A stretch of 64,000 bases of DNA from Locusta migratoria (Eukaryota; Arthropoda; Insecta; Orthoptera; Acrididae): assembly GCA_026315105.1 (NCBI GenBank), contig CM048750.1, positions 76,684,297-76,748,296 of the forward strand. The letters are read 5' to 3'. The notes beneath the pieces are model-generated. The model saw only the letters and a program-made list of their open reading frames with translations. It was not told the origin of the DNA and ran no database searches. How positions within the stretch are numbered: position 1 is the first letter of the stretch; each line of letters starts with the position of its first letter. The translations under genes were made by a program, and so were the position numbers. Positions 24,540 to 37,059 of the stretch are shown here, piece after piece.

Positions 24540-25300
24540 CTTCAAGGTGAATACCAATCAGTTTTTCGCCAAAATCCCTGTGTCCGATAAAAGCTATGGA
24601 CAAGAAAAGGCAACGACTATGAGTTTTATGGATTTCAGCAAACTATTAGACTGTTGTTTTCTACATGGTTTATAATGTCTCTTTTCTTTTCGAAGTGCTG
24701 TGCAGTGGTTTCGCTCGTACCTCACATCCCGCCAGCAGTTTGAAGTGATTGGAAGAAACAGATGACAATGGATCCATATATATTATCAGGAGTCCCACTA
24801 GGATCAGTGCTGGCCCATTACTATTCTCCTTATATGATTATTGCTTGTCAAAAGTTCTCTTCCATTGCAAATACCACATTTACGCAGTTGATCTTCAGTT
24901 ATATCTCACCGATAGCCCAAGAGATCTGTACACAATAATCCAGCATATCAATGGTGATACGCTTGCCTTATCAAAATGGGCACATAATATCGGTTTGTAT
25001 TTAAATCCATCCAAAACGCAAGCGACCTTATTCGCTAACAAGGAACAAGAGATTTATTACCCTGACATACAATGACTCTCTTCCACCGTTAATCCCGAAT
25101 CGCACAGTAATAGCCTTCTCTTCCTGGGCAAAGAGCTTGGGAATAATTACGAACCACCTGCCAGACTATGGAAAAAACTGCAGCCTATAGGTGTCAGTGC
25201 CACTCCACTCTATACAGAGAAACACGAAAGCGTCTCCTCTTCAGCTTAAAAAGAAACTTGTGGAGACACTAACACTCCATATTCGACAATGGTGATATTA
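24540..25300 (+). pseudogene. Non-LTR retrotransposon reverse-transcriptase fragment, plus strand
   Basis: Broken plus-strand frames give a motif-A relic MDFSKLLDCC (about 24620-24660), then AVQWFRSYLTSRQQFEVIGR, a motif-B relic SGVPLGSVL..LLFSLY around 24785-24835 and motif C as YAVDLQLYL near 24880 (YADD expected; the second residue pair is altered). A thumb-like block ALSKWAHNIGLYLNPSKTQA follows at about 24960-25025. The pattern fits a Jockey/CR1-group LINE distinct from the CR1-A and CR1-B copies here. Both ends are truncated. Confidence 0.75.
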
Positions 25301-28300
25301 TTCAAGGACTTCCGTAAGAAAGCTTATGCTGGCTAGAATTGTCGACGAAAATAAGTGTAAATTTCATTTGTGACGTACGATTTTTCGACCTCATCAGTTC
25401 AGTTTGCAAGGAGTTGTCAAGGGTTCATGTCTGTAAGTGTAGAGATTATCGTACGCTATGCTTGGTCTATCGTTACACTCCCTCTTATTGATCGTCAACT
25501 CTAAATCAGGTATCTGAGTAGCAAAACAAGATTATACATTCCAAAAAAGTAATATCCTCAAAAATGCAATTATATGATTGATTGTAGTCATTATTAGTAA
25601 TCGCAGGGATATGTTAACCTCTGACTTGGATCTAACAGGGCAATTATATCTTTCCCCTGAATAACATGTCCACACAATTCCATTTTGTTGTGTGGCTATG
25701 AGAGAAAAAACTCAACGCAGAAGTACATAGTGAATCCTCCATTTTATCCCCCATATACACACTAGTCTGAACTACAGAAATAAATTGTGCCTTCTTCTTT
25801 ACTGTTTTAAACTTCTTTTTTCAATTCGCTTGATTATACCACACATTGGCTATAAGATACACAGATACACAGATTATCCACTTCGGAAGTACGTACACTG
25901 AACTCAGTCAGTTTCAAAAACACAATAGTCATATAAACTACAACTGTAATGAAGGGGAATTTCGTCATCAAAATTTGGATGATTTACTACATTTTTACAC
26001 TTAGTAAAAGAAGAAATTACATGCGAATTCAATAAGACTTTTTTATAGTAAGCCTACAGGATATATGTACTCCAGTGCTGCCTGAAATACATCTGCTTTG
26101 ACGGCTATCCTTAATATTTTGCATTAATGTTGTTGTATTGCATGGATTTTTAATTTTTCACGCCTGTTTTACTAAATTAATTACATGATTGGGTTTTGTC
26201 TGCAAATAAATTATTATTAAAAATATTTTTTTGACGAATAAAGAACTGATTCTCTATTGTTATGAACTGGAAATAAATATTATGAAATACCTAAATGTTG
26301 TTGAGATTCTTAATTTTTATCCTAATCCCTGCCTTCTTTAGAAGAAAAACAACTTCACTAAGACGTCTACTCTCTGCTGCATCATTGGGTATCCTCAATA
26401 TGAACAGACTTCACTGAAAAAAGGATTTCGTGGATGAAGTAAGTATTTTCCTAAATCTGCTTACATGTTCAAAAAATCTATAGGCACTCTCTAGATCTTA
26501 TATGAAGAATAGATTTTCAAGAACATTTAATTCCCTTAATCAGCAGAAAGTTTTGAAGTTTGAAAGCAATATATTACTGGACATACATAGATTTTCTCTC
26601 CCATTTTAATAAAGATTAGTAGGTAGAGGTGCAAGAGATTTGTTTGATCAAAGCAAGTGATGATAAATACCTTGCTCCATCTGTAATGACTATACTGCCA
26701 TGAAAACATTAAATACTAATCTTCCTTTTTTAACATAAATATCTGTGACCTATTAACATTTTTACCGACTTCGTACATATTTACAAAATAAACTTATTTG
26801 GCAAGGTACTTATTTGAATTGTTAGTTACCAAATGACTGCCTTCATAAAAATATCTGTATTGGACACTATTACAGTTTATTCAGAAGTTAACTCTGGTGT
26901 TAGAAAATCCTGTTGTAAAGTTTCTAGCGTCCTGGAAGACTCAATTTGTATACAGAACTCGATATCCAATTATAAACGTTTATACAACATTAAGAAATAC
27001 CAACGCTTATAACGTAGATGTCACACACTAAATTTAAAGTTCTATGATAAGTCACGCAATGATACAGATTTTTCTTAGACTTAATTACTACTTCAAAACA
27101 TACAGAAAGGTATTAAATGCGAATTTGCTTGTCTTTTATGATGCATCTAGTTTTAATATACTAAAATAGAAAAATATGCACCCTTTGGGTGGATGTCCAA
27201 TGTTACACATACATAAAATGAATGTATTATTTCAGTAACTTCAAAACACTGTCATTTCCAAAATCACTTTTTATTTACTGTAATTCATTTTTACATTTGA
27301 CAATTCACACTTTTTACTGAGTGTAAACAAACGGCACAGTCCTCGGTGTATTTTGATTTCAGGAACTTTATTTAAACATGTTACAGTACTAGTTACGTGT
27401 CTTGAGCTGGTATGTGAACAACTTTGTTTAAAACATAAATCACATCTCAAGATTTAACATGTTCATTAATTATATACAATATTCAGCCTCAAATTAAAAG
27501 CTGTTACTCCTCGATTTGCGGTTGTTAAAAAATGAGTTGTGTGACAGTCAAGGTTTGAGCACAGTGCTGTGTGTCTGAATTTATATAAGGTAGCCTACTG
27601 ATGTAGCCTGTGTTTCGTCTTCAAGGCAAGTAACGTGTATTGTGTCAAAGCGTTCAAGGGAATTGGTAACATATGAATAAATGACAATTGCTAAAAAAAC
27701 CACAGAAGTGACATAATTATAAACCGACTGAAATTAACCTATGACTTATTAAATTATTTAAAATCATCCTTACAGACAACGAAACCTACAAATTAAAACT
27801 TCAAGATCTATGTTGTTCCCTCTAATCCTGGCTTAAATTCTGCAGTCTTATTGGCAGCCAACTTTTATATATGTTTATAAGAGCAGATCAAGTGTAAAAT
27901 TAGAAGTTGAACCAGATAAAATAATTCATTTTCTTTCATTTACATTTATTTTCTGAACTGGAAACGAAGCTTTAAATAATCACATCATTTCCGTGTTATA
28001 TGATTTACTAAATAAATACTTCTGCCTTCGAGTGATAAAGCGAATATTTTTCGTTTTTGGAATTTTCCCCTCGCTTCCACAGTTTCATTTCTACAATGCA
28101 GGAGGTACTATTTTTCAGTTTTAATGGTATTTTACAACCTCTTTTGTGATGGCTATAACAATGTGGGTTCCCTTACATAAATGATTTCTCTATTTAGATA
28201 GTAACAACTTAGTATATCCTTTTTTGTTGGACCCAACTACCTTCCTAACTTTCTTATAGAAATAATTGTAGCCAATGTAAAGACAGACACCTTCTCCTGT

Positions 28301-28731
28301 TTTTGCAGAAAAGACAACAGGTAATTGAAGCCAAATTAAATATTTATTAGTGGTACTAGAGTAAAGCATAAAGCTACACACCTCGCACAATATCAGACGA
28401 TTCTCTCTGTCATGATTAATAACTTTTGTGAACTGCCAATCTACCCCAACTTCACAAGGGCGGAATTAATATACTATATGAATAAAAATATTTATTTTAT
28501 TGGTTCCTTCATTCTATGTAACATGATTAAGTATAATAAATACCATGCTTATTCAATCCTCAGTATGTTTAATAGATATTTATATAGGCTAGAGCTGATC
28601 ACTACCAAATTTCACAGGATCACATACTGGACTAATCAGAAGATTTCATAAAAAATTCGTCATGATGTATCATGATGTCTATAGGGGAATACATACGCAT
28701 CAATTTTTATAGAATTAATCGTCACGTACTT
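25301..28731. other. Long AT-rich stretch, no gene or element recognised
   Basis: About 3.4 kb with only tiny ORFs and no recognisable repeat. The short ORFs at 28190-28651 have no domain. It may be intronic or intergenic. Confidence 0.55.
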
Positions 28732-28936
28732 CATCTACATCTACATAGATACTCTGCAAATCACATTCAAGTGCCTGGCAGAGGGTTCATTAACCACTTT
28801 CATAACTTTTCTCTAACGTTCCATTCTCTAATAGCGCGCGGGAAGAAAGAACACCTAAATCGTCCCGTTTTCGTTCTGATTTATTTTATTAGGATGGTCA
28901 TGTCTCCCTAAGTAGGTGGGTGCTAGCAAAATATTT

Positions 28937-31245
28937 TCATATATTTTCAGCTACGACCTTAAGGTTTGACTGATTTATCGCGTAATTGAAGTTCAGCGGA
29001 TTTCTTTTAGTGGTCATGTGTATTACTTCACACTTTTCTTTATTTAGTGTCAATTGCCAATTTTCGCACCATGCAGAAATTTTGTCTAAATCGCTTTGCA
29101 GTTGCTTTTTATCCTCTGTTGACTTCACTAACCGATAAACGACAGCATCATCCGCGAACAATCTAAGGGATCTTTTCAAATTGTCTCCTAAATCGTTTAT
29201 AAACACGAGGAAGAGTAGGGGACCTTTAACGCTTCCCTGTGGAACGCCAGATATCACTTCTGTTTTACTCGATGACTTACCGTCAACTACAAAGAACTGT
29301 GTTCTTTCTGATAGGAAATCGTGAATCCAACCACACTATTGGGGAGATATTCCATAAGCACGCAATTTCATAAGAAGCCGCTTGTGGGGTACAGTGTCAA
29401 AAGCCTTCCTGAAATCCAGAAGTATGGAATCGATTTGAGATCCCTTGTCGATGGCACTTAAGGCTTCATGTGAATAAAGGGCAAGCTGTGTTTCGCAAGA
29501 GTGATACTCTCTGAATCCGTGTTGACTACTGGTTATTAGGTCGTTCTCTTCATAATATTCGAACAAAGTATATGTTCCAAAATCCAACTGCAAATCGACG
29601 TCAATGAGATAGGCCTGTAATTATGGGGATCACTCCTATTGCCTTTCTTGAATATTGGAGTAACTTGGGCAACTTTCCAGTCTTTGGGTACGGATCTTTC
29701 ATTGAGTGATCGGTTGTAAATGATAGCTAAGTACGGAGCTATTGTATCAGCATACTCTGAGAGGAAGCTAGTTGGTATACAATCTGGCCCGGAAGATTTA
29801 TTTTTGTTTAGTGACTTAAGTTGTTTTACTACTCCAGGAACATCTACTTCTATGTTTCGCAGGCTGGCAGCTGTTCTTGGATTGAATACTGGAGTATTCA
29901 CTTCGTCTTCTTTCGTGAACGAATTTCGGAAAACTGTGATTAGTAAATCTGCCTTTGCAGTACTGTCATCGGTAGTATTACCATTGCTATCGCGTAGTGA
30001 AGGTATTGTTTGTGTTTTGCCGCTAGTGTACTTCACGTATTACCAGAATTTCTTTGGATTTTCTGCAAGATTACGAGACAGGATTTCGTTGTGGTAACTA
30101 CTATAGGCTTCTCGCATTGAAGTCCGCGCTAGGTTGCGAGTTTCAATAAAAGATTGCCAGTCTTGTAGATTCTGTGTCTTTTTAAATTTTGCATGCGTTT
30201 TTGTTTGTTTCTGCAGCAGTGATATGACCTGTTTTGTGTACCACGGGCGGTCAGCCCCATCTTTTATTAATTTATTTGGTATAAATCTCTCAATTGCTAC
30301 TGATATTATGTCTTTGAAAGTAAGCCACAACTGATCTACAGTCGCGTTTTTAGTTTTGAAAGACTGGAGACTATCACTCAGGAAAGCGTGAAGCGAATTT
30401 TTATCTGCTTCATTGAATAGATATATTTTTCGTTTATTTTTGGTGCATTTGGGCATTTCGACATTCAGACTCGTTACTAAAGCTCTATGTTCGCTAATCC
30501 CTGTATCTGTTTTGAAGCTCTTTACTATCTCCGGATTATTTGTTGCTAGGAGATCAAGGGTATTTTCGCAACCACTTACTATTCTAGTGCGTTCATGAAC
30601 TAACTGTTTGAAGTAATTTTCAGAAAAAGCATTCAGAACTAGTTCGTACGATGTTTTATATTTGTCGCCGGTTTTGAATACGTAATTATGCCAACATATC
30701 GAGGGTAAATTAAAGTCGCCACCGATTATAACAGTATGTTTCGGATACCTATTTGAAATGTGATTCAAGCTTTCTTTGAACATTTCGGCAACCGCATCGT
30801 CCGAGTCAGGGGGCCGATAAAAAGATCCAATTATTAATTTATTTCGGTGGTCAGGTATAACCTCTACCCAGACCAACTCACAGGAAGTATCTGTCTCAAT
30901 TACGCTGCAGGATAAACCGTTAGTAACAGCAATAAACATGCCACTCCCTTTTTTATTTATTTTATCCTTTCTGAAGACCATTTGGCCCTTTGAAAAAATT
31001 TCGTCCGAACTTATCTCAGGCGTCAGCCAGCTTTCAGAACCTATAACGATCTGTGCCTCAGTACTTTGTATCAGCGCTTGGAGCTCTGGAACTTTCCCAA
31101 TACAGCTACGACAATTTACAACTGTTATACCAATGGTTTCTAGATCTGCTTTCTTCCTGTGTCTGACCTGCCCCATTTGAGACTGAAACCCATTTTGTGT
31201 ATTCCCGAGGCCCTCGAACCTAAAAAACCGCCCAGTCCACGCCAC
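28937..31245 (-). pseudogene. CR1 ORF2: apurinic-type endonuclease plus reverse transcriptase
   Basis: Endonuclease, residues about 40-265: VNCRS, the catalytic-Glu motif GSESWL, GSFYRPP, IIGGDFNLP, NTLDLLAT and SEHRALV (usual S-D-H, here Glu for Asp). A linker follows, interrupted by one stop, TAA at 30040-30042, with the same frame open on both sides. Reverse transcriptase: PDCIPTSFLSEYADTIAPYL, the block PIFKKG...YRPISLTSI, then a frameshift near 29590; HGFREYHSCETQL; motif A LLDFRKAFDTVPHKRLL; a stop near 29337; motif B SGVPQGSVKGPLLFL; motif C FADD (29147-29158). The thumb is cut by the deletion near 28945. Four lesions in all. ORF2 of this family works in target-primed reverse transcription. 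This copy is dead but reads almost through. Confidence 0.92.
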
Positions 31246-31610
31246 ACAGGCCCCGCTACCCGTGTAGCCGCTTCCTGAGTATAGTGGACTCCTGACCTAT
31301 TTAACGGAAACCGAAAACCCACCACCGTTTGACGCAAGTCGAGGAATCTGCAGCCCACACGTTCGCAGAACTGCCTGAGCCTCTGATTCAGACCCTCCAT
31401 TCGGCTCTGAACCAAAGTTCCGCAGTCAGTCCTGTCGACAATGCTGCAGATGGTGAGCTCCGCTTTCATCTTGCAAGCAAGACTGGCAGTCTTTACCACT
31501 TCTGATAGCCGCTCAAAACCAGAGAGGATCTCTTCCGATCCAAAGCGACACACATCATTGTTCACGACATGAGCCACCACCTGCAGCTGGCTGCAGTGGT
31601 CTCCTTGAAC
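31140..31610 (-). pseudogene. CR1 ORF1 C-terminal part, SGNH/GDSL esterase-like domain
   Basis: The open frame contains VVAHVVNNDVCRF, where esterase block III would read H-x-G-T-N-D (the Gly is lost, N-D kept), then LTICSIVDRTDC, a Leu/Arg-rich middle and RSGVHYTQEAATRVAGP, the final block expected to read D-G-V-H. The catalytic His is kept (codon 31284-31286) but the catalytic Asp is Ser (codon 31293-31295). CR1 ORF1 proteins with an esterase domain are established for this clade. The N-terminal part with the catalytic Ser is missing, cut by the truncation at about 31612. The frame overlaps the start of ORF2 by about 100 bases. Likely non-functional. Confidence 0.75.
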
Positions 31611-31612
31611 AT

Positions 31613-31960
31613 GTGTGTCACACCGATTTAACACCAGTAGATTTCTTTTTGTGGGGATATCTAAAGGATCTTGTTTATGTCACTGAGCCCACATCCCCAG
31701 ATGATCTAAAACGGCACATAGAGGACGCATGTCGCTCCGTCACACCGGCGATGTTACATCTCGGTCGCAGATCCTTTCGACGGCGCATTACATTATGCAT
31801 TGAGGAACATGGACACATTTGAACATATCATGTAAATCAACTTCCCACCGCCACAACATCCATCACCCACCACACAGCCATGTATAATGTACAGCGTGTG
31901 GTATCTGCCCCTGAAATTTGAAGGGTTGTAGCTCCCAAACTAACAGTGATAGGAATGTAG
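31613..31960 (+). pseudogene. Tc1/mariner-superfamily transposase C-terminal fragment
   Basis: The open plus-strand frame at 31613-31822 reads DLTPVDFFLWGYLKDLVY, the block round the third catalytic acidic residue of an IS630/Tc1/mariner transposase. It continues through a DLKRHIEDAC helix and ends with R..LCIEEHGHI, the usual C-terminus. Everything upstream is missing and replaced by the 5' edge of the CR1-A copy. About 140 bases of probable 3' flank follow before a different sequence begins. The open frame suggests moderate age. Confidence 0.75.
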
Positions 31961-32084
31961 TTTAAATTTATTTGGACGCAGCTGGTTTCAACGATTCCAA
32001 TGCGCGATAGAAAAAACTATTGTTCCACTTAAAATTTTTATCTTTGTTCTGTAACTCTGTGGAAAATGATAAATTAACTATGTT

Positions 32085-33400
32085 CATAGCTCCGCAGGAA
32101 GTGTAACATAGTTCGGTAGTTGGAGCAGTTCCTGATAGATCCTTTCTTGTGTAAGGGGATGAAGAGAGACTTTGACCAGTCACTCCCCAGTTTCCCATAT
32201 TTTTTTACACAATGAGTGCAGCACATTAATACCTTCCTGTCCCATTTCTTTGATTATTTCTCCTGATATGCCGTCTACACCAGGGCCTTTATAATTCTTC
32301 AGATGTTGAATCGCATTCTCTATTTCACTTCGTAGAATTGTAGGTTCCAAATTAAGTTGCTCAACTGTTTGGTTGCCCGTACTGATGTTAATTCCAGAGT
32401 ATAGCTTTTCACAGTACTGTTTCCACCTCGCAACAACGTTTTCTTTGTCACCGATAGGGTTAACCTTATTGTCATCTATCACCCACGTAAGAGGATTAAA
32501 TTCACCGGTGATGCTTTTGATTTTCTTGAAGAGATCACGTACCTGATTGCGATTATGATGCTGTTCTATTTCAATACAGATACCATTAATGCAATCTGCT
32601 TTGTCCTTTCCACAATTCCGTTGTATTATTCTGCACAGGTTCTTGTATCTGTCTTGATCCTGGGTAGTTTTCTTTAGATGCCTTCTCTCTTCAATTAATT
32701 GTAGTGTGGACTTTGATATTCAGGGATGTTTTGCATTCTGCGATTGTTCTGATGTCGGTAGTGACGAAGAAACAACGTTCTTCATTCGGTCCCATATTGG
32801 TGATCTCTTACAAGATCACCAAATTTGCAAATAAATTCCTTGTTTCTGAGTCTTAGCTATCTTTCGTCAGTTTTCTTAGTAGTTTTAAGCTTAATGCGCA
32901 TTTTCAAGGATAACAGAATGTGATCACTGCCACAGTCAGCTCCAGGGAAGGTTTTGCAATCTAAGACTAAAGTCTTCCAACGCCTTCGCACTAGGATGAA
33001 GTCAATTTGGTTTCTATATCTATCACCAGATGATATCCAAGTGTACAGTCGTCTTGGGTGATGTTGGAACATTGTGTTACAGATGGACATATCGTTACTC
33101 ACGCAGAAATCCAGTAAGCTCCTGCCTCTTTCATCTCTTTCACCAAAACCATAAAGTCCAGCGACGGATCGTAAGTGCGAGTCTTGGGTAGTGTCTCCAA
33201 CTTTAGCATTGAAGTCACCTTGGATTATTGTCTGTTCTTTGGTAGAGATTTTATTAATGACTTGCTCCAGTTGGTTATAGAACTTCTCCATCTCCTCATC
33301 TGACGCTGCAGCCGTAGGAGCATAGACCTGAATTACGTTGAGTTTGCACGGTGAAGCATCTAGTTTGATGCTTCTTCTAACTCATAATCTTCTTTGTCCT
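32085..33400 (-). pseudogene. RTE-type non-LTR retrotransposon fragment, minus strand
   Basis: Read right to left, the endonuclease begins near 33383 (VIQVYAPTAA) and continues in an open frame to 32857: IIQGDFNAKVG with the GDFN motif, an RGR..L.DFC block, FQHHPRRLYTW, QIDFILV and a GSDHILL motif with the catalytic Asp-His. After a frameshifted linker, 32482-32180 gives RWKQYCEKLYSG and KGPGVDGISGEIIK, the start of the reverse transcriptase. It ends near 32085 after KSLFIPLHKKG and NYRT in shifted frames. Motifs A-C and the 3' end are absent. The sequence style fits RTE-clade elements. Non-functional. Confidence 0.85.
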
Positions 33401-34149
33401 TTTTACGGGCACTCCCTTGTATTATGTTACAACTTCCAAATTAAATTGTTTACTAACTGTAATAGTGGATAGGCATCGTTTCCTATTAGCAATTCTAGTT
33501 AACCTAGAATTTAATTTAGATATTCTAACTAGTTGTTGAGCTAGAAGAGGAAATACTGTATAGAATGCATGCACTTGTTAGATTTGACACAATATTAAAC
33601 TATATTATTAAGATACGTTATAAACACTTTTTGTAAAGAGCGAGCTTAAATGATTGATAAGTGAGTGAACTACTTGTTAATTTATTTATTATTATTGACA
33701 GTACATTTCTATTACCAAGAAAGACACAAATTTTCATTTAGAAAATATTTCTAAATCTACTGAAGAAAAGAGAATCTCATACAAGAGAAATAGAACTGAC
33801 ATTTTCTCAGACATAATAGTTAAAGTAATTCATAATGGGTGGTAGGAATTCACTCAGTATTTGAATATAATTTTTGCCAATACAGTTGAATTTGTAAGCT
33901 TACAATTCTTGTGTATTTTTCCCCTATTACATTTGTACTTATCTCAACCCTGACATCCTAAAGTCCCAACTCTCCCACTGTAGGAGAGACGTGCGACAAT
34001 ATGGAAAGTATTATGTAATAGTTAGTAGTCACTAGAAATGGACTGTTTAGGAAAACGTGAAACCAGTTTATATCTTAAAGTAATCATACTTGGAATAAGA
34101 GTATTGGAAAAGTTTGAAAACTCGCCTAAAATGAATTAATATACATAGT
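33401..34149. other. AT-rich unique DNA, no gene seen
   Basis: No ORF above the reporting size and no repeat recognised. Confidence 0.55.
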
Positions 34150-34850
34150 GTCGAAAAAAAGGCCCATCCTTCCCTATTGTTTCAGTGTCAGAAGAAAGGT
34201 AACAGCACAACGGTCAGGCCTTCTCTCTCATATAGTGCACACTTCTGACAATGGTCATCCGCAACAGACGACCCATGTACGTTGTCAATTTAAAAGAATG
34301 ACTTCGAAATAGGCCTGTGAACTTTAGCACAGTGTCAGAGCGTTGCATGCTCAAATGAAATCCGGTACCTTCTTCACCATACCGATGGGAAGGAAGTATC
34401 CTTCATCTTCTAGCGGAACACTTGCTTGATACCTACGCGGCGAGGCAAACTTGCGGCAGTTCAGTTATGCTCTGCGAAAATTAACTTGGGCATCCAAGGC
34501 TCCATTGAAGCTTGCGCAACGAGTCATAGCTGTTAAGAATTATCTTACATTGTTACGCCCCTCATGAAGATCATATTTCAGCATGCAACGGTGTTTTGTA
34601 ACAAGACATGTGTCACGGCAGAAAGACAAGGGTGTGTTAGAGTGATCTGAAGAACACATTGGCGACTTTGATGTGCTGGCCCTCAAAGTCACAAGATCTG
34701 AACCCAATCGAAGACATTTGGGCAGTGATTAAACATGGAGTCAGTTCTCATCGTCTCCTCTCTGGAATTTCCGAGAATTACATGACTACTGCCCGAATCT
34801 TCATGCGGTTTTCACAGGAAACATGAGAAACATATATGCATAATTTCATC
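34150..34850 (+). pseudogene. Tc1-like transposase remnant, plus strand
   Basis: The clear part is about 34660-34800, where one frame reads KSQDLNPIEDIWAVIKHGVS, the conserved SPDLNPIE.LW block that carries the last acidic residue region of Tc1 transposases, followed by helix-like sequence. Upstream, around 34560-34650, a broken frame recalls the block before it. Sequence back to about 34150 may belong to the same element but is too decayed to align. Inactive. Confidence 0.65.
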
Positions 34851-36796
34851 GAAATGGAATCACCAAAAAAAAAAAATAGTAATTTTGATTGTTTTCAGTA
34901 ACAGTCGTGTCTGTTTGTTCATCTACTTAAAACCTCTTACCGCCAAAACAACTTCAAGAATTTGCATGGGGTTTTCACTGGTAACTCGAGTGTAGCTCTG
35001 GACAACATAAAGACTTCGTTTCATAAAAATCGGATCACGGAAGAAAAGTATATCATAATTTGAATTTTTTTATCTTCAACGTCATGTCTGTCTGTCTCTC
35101 TGCAATGCAGAGCAGAACAAAGCAGTTTTGTGGTACAATATGAGCAGCAGTTAGTGAGGAGAAGTGTTGTAAAACTAAGTACTCAGTAAGTAATGTGATG
35201 TAAAGTACGGAGAACTTTGTTTATATACAGCAAGAGTTTCATTGTGGAAATACGTTAGTGTCGGCCATCTATGTGTAAGACTATGTACTACAAGAAAGTG
35301 TCGATTTTGACACAGTTTAAATATGTTATGGAAGAGGATGCCACTGGTTAAGGTAAATAAAACTACAATATCATCCTCTAAGAGTGTTTGAATGCCCATC
35401 GCCATGCAGAAGATCTCACCTGTGTTTGCTAATGTATTGAATGAACATTTTCAGAGTTTGTGTTATGCCAACTAAGCAACATTTGACCGACCGCTTACCC
35501 CACATTAAACCCTTCAAATGACAAATTGTTTAAATACACTTTGGTCGCCAAGGAAAAGAACATATTTCAACGCCTTAGAGATGCATGGATCTCCGCGTAG
35601 ATAAATATGAAATATGTCGATACCTTATGAAAACTTTATCAAGCATCAGTTCTGAAACACGCCTTCTGTTCGATATTTCGCGGCCATATGTTGTAGTTCA
35701 GAGGGCAGAGCGCCTCTGGTCGGTGTAAGAGGAAAACCGAGATCTGTGGCGAAGAACACAGCAGCAAGTAGGTATGAGGGGTCGACTGACTGTTGAGTGA
35801 CGTCGGGTCACGTGTATACGTGGCATCGATGCAGGCCTGTACGCAAAAATGCAACCATTGGGGCAGTTGATGCATCACACATGCGAGTGACGGATGTATG
35901 GAAATGTCGTCAGGGAAGGCGGAAGGTTCACCACATCGGCATGGCTAAGTGATGGTGTCGGTGAGCGAACGGTTGTGTTGCGGGAGAGTTTGAATCCATC
36001 TAGTGCAGCCATTACATGTTCGCTGAGTATATAATTTGTTTGCCGTTCCTAGTTTGGGTCAGTCTATGCCATTTCAATCTCTGTGACAACCTGTATAACT
36101 TTTGTGGTTTTACCTCAATTAATTGAAATTAGCCAATGGTCTGCCAATAATTGTCCTCTGTTTACCGATGTTTTTAAGGGACTACGTACAGACGTTGACA
36201 GAATTCGCGAGACCGCTCTCATAATCGCTATGCACAACAGCAAAGTTTTCCTGCCTGTTGCCAACTATAAACAACTAGGGGACATGATCGTACATACTGT
36301 CGATTACACGTGTATCTGACACGAAATCTGAGTCGAAAACAGTTATCTTCCAGGAACGCAGCCAGGTCTAACAACACGCGCGCTTCTGTGCGACGTGAAG
36401 GGGGCTTCGCAAACTGATTTTAGAAACTGCTTTACGTTTTTGCCATAATGTTTTAAGCTATTCGCGACCGACATATCCCTTACCACATTTCTTTCCTTAC
36501 AGTTTCAGTGAACGAATGCAATCAGAATTGAAATGGTGCAGTTCGTGAATATTGTCGCAGGTTACTGACACATTAGAATGGAAAAATCTGCATCCGTAAT
36601 GTAGAATTAACAGAATTACAAGATAGGAAGTAAAATATCAACATTAGCGACTACTTAATCTTCGTCACACAAGTGCATGTCGACAAATGCCTAGTGGGTG
36701 CTACACCGGCACACTTGTTGCAGTCGCGCTCCAACATTTGTTGAGCGAGCAGACAACACAGATCCTGTTATAAACACTTTGTTACGAAGCGCTAAG
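34851..36796. other. Unique DNA, no gene recognised
   Basis: Short ORFs only, e.g. minus-strand 35639-35878 and plus-strand 36083-36319, neither with a recognisable domain. An A run lies at 34864-34876. Confidence 0.45.
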
Positions 36797-36808
36797 AGTT
36801 ACAGTGCA

Positions 36809-37004
36809 GGCCGGCCGCGGTGGCCGAGGGGACTGAGGCGCTTCAGTCATGGTCTGCACAGCCACTACGGTCGGGGATTCGAATCCCCCCTCGGGCATGG
36901 ATATTTGTGCCGTCCTAGTTCGTAAGTAGTTCATAAGTAGTTTGTAAGTTTAGGGACTGATGACCCCGTAGTTAAGTCCCATAAGCTTTACAAACATTTG
37001 AAAC
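36809..37004 (+). mobile_element. tRNA-derived SINE (family 1), full length, plus strand
   Basis: GGCCGGCCGCGGTGGCCGAG head with box A, box B GGGGATTCGAATCCCC, the CGGGCATGGATATTTGTG junction, a body with two AGTAGTT repeats and the TTAGGGACTGATGACCCC...CCCATAAGC tail hairpin. A perfect 12-bp target-site duplication AGTTACAGTGCA lies at 36797-36808 and 37005-37016. This is among the cleanest copies here. The ORF crossing it (36698-36925) is an artefact. Confidence 0.96.
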
Positions 37005-37059
37005 AGTTACAGTGCACCATGATGTTCAGAACGATCGCGTCACTATTTCTGGCCACCAC

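Larger units (their letters stand above)
28732..31612 (-). mobile_element. CR1-type non-LTR retrotransposon, subfamily A, best-preserved copy
   Basis: Minus-strand element. From right to left it has a partial ORF1 (esterase-like, 31140-31610), ORF2 with endonuclease then reverse transcriptase (31245-28937), a short 3' part, and a 3' terminus of TAGATGTAGATG units at 28732. The last 60 bases (GTGCCTGGCAGAGGGTTCAT block, read here on the plus strand) are shared with the copy at 43346-44718. An internal deletion joins the thumb region to the ORF2 C-terminus at about 28945. The 5' end is lost where mariner sequence begins at about 31613. Few lesions separate the ORFs from intact, so the copy is comparatively young. 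Confidence 0.93.

Noticed and set aside
30134..31180. Several plus-strand ORFs across the CR1-A copy
   Set aside because: They are antisense shadows of ORF2, which shows clear endonuclease and reverse-transcriptase motifs on the minus strand.
36698..36925. ORF ending RPRWPRGLRRFSHGLHSHYG
   Set aside because: That peptide is the SINE head in frame; the same peptide appears on the minus strand at 16602-16740, also from a SINE.
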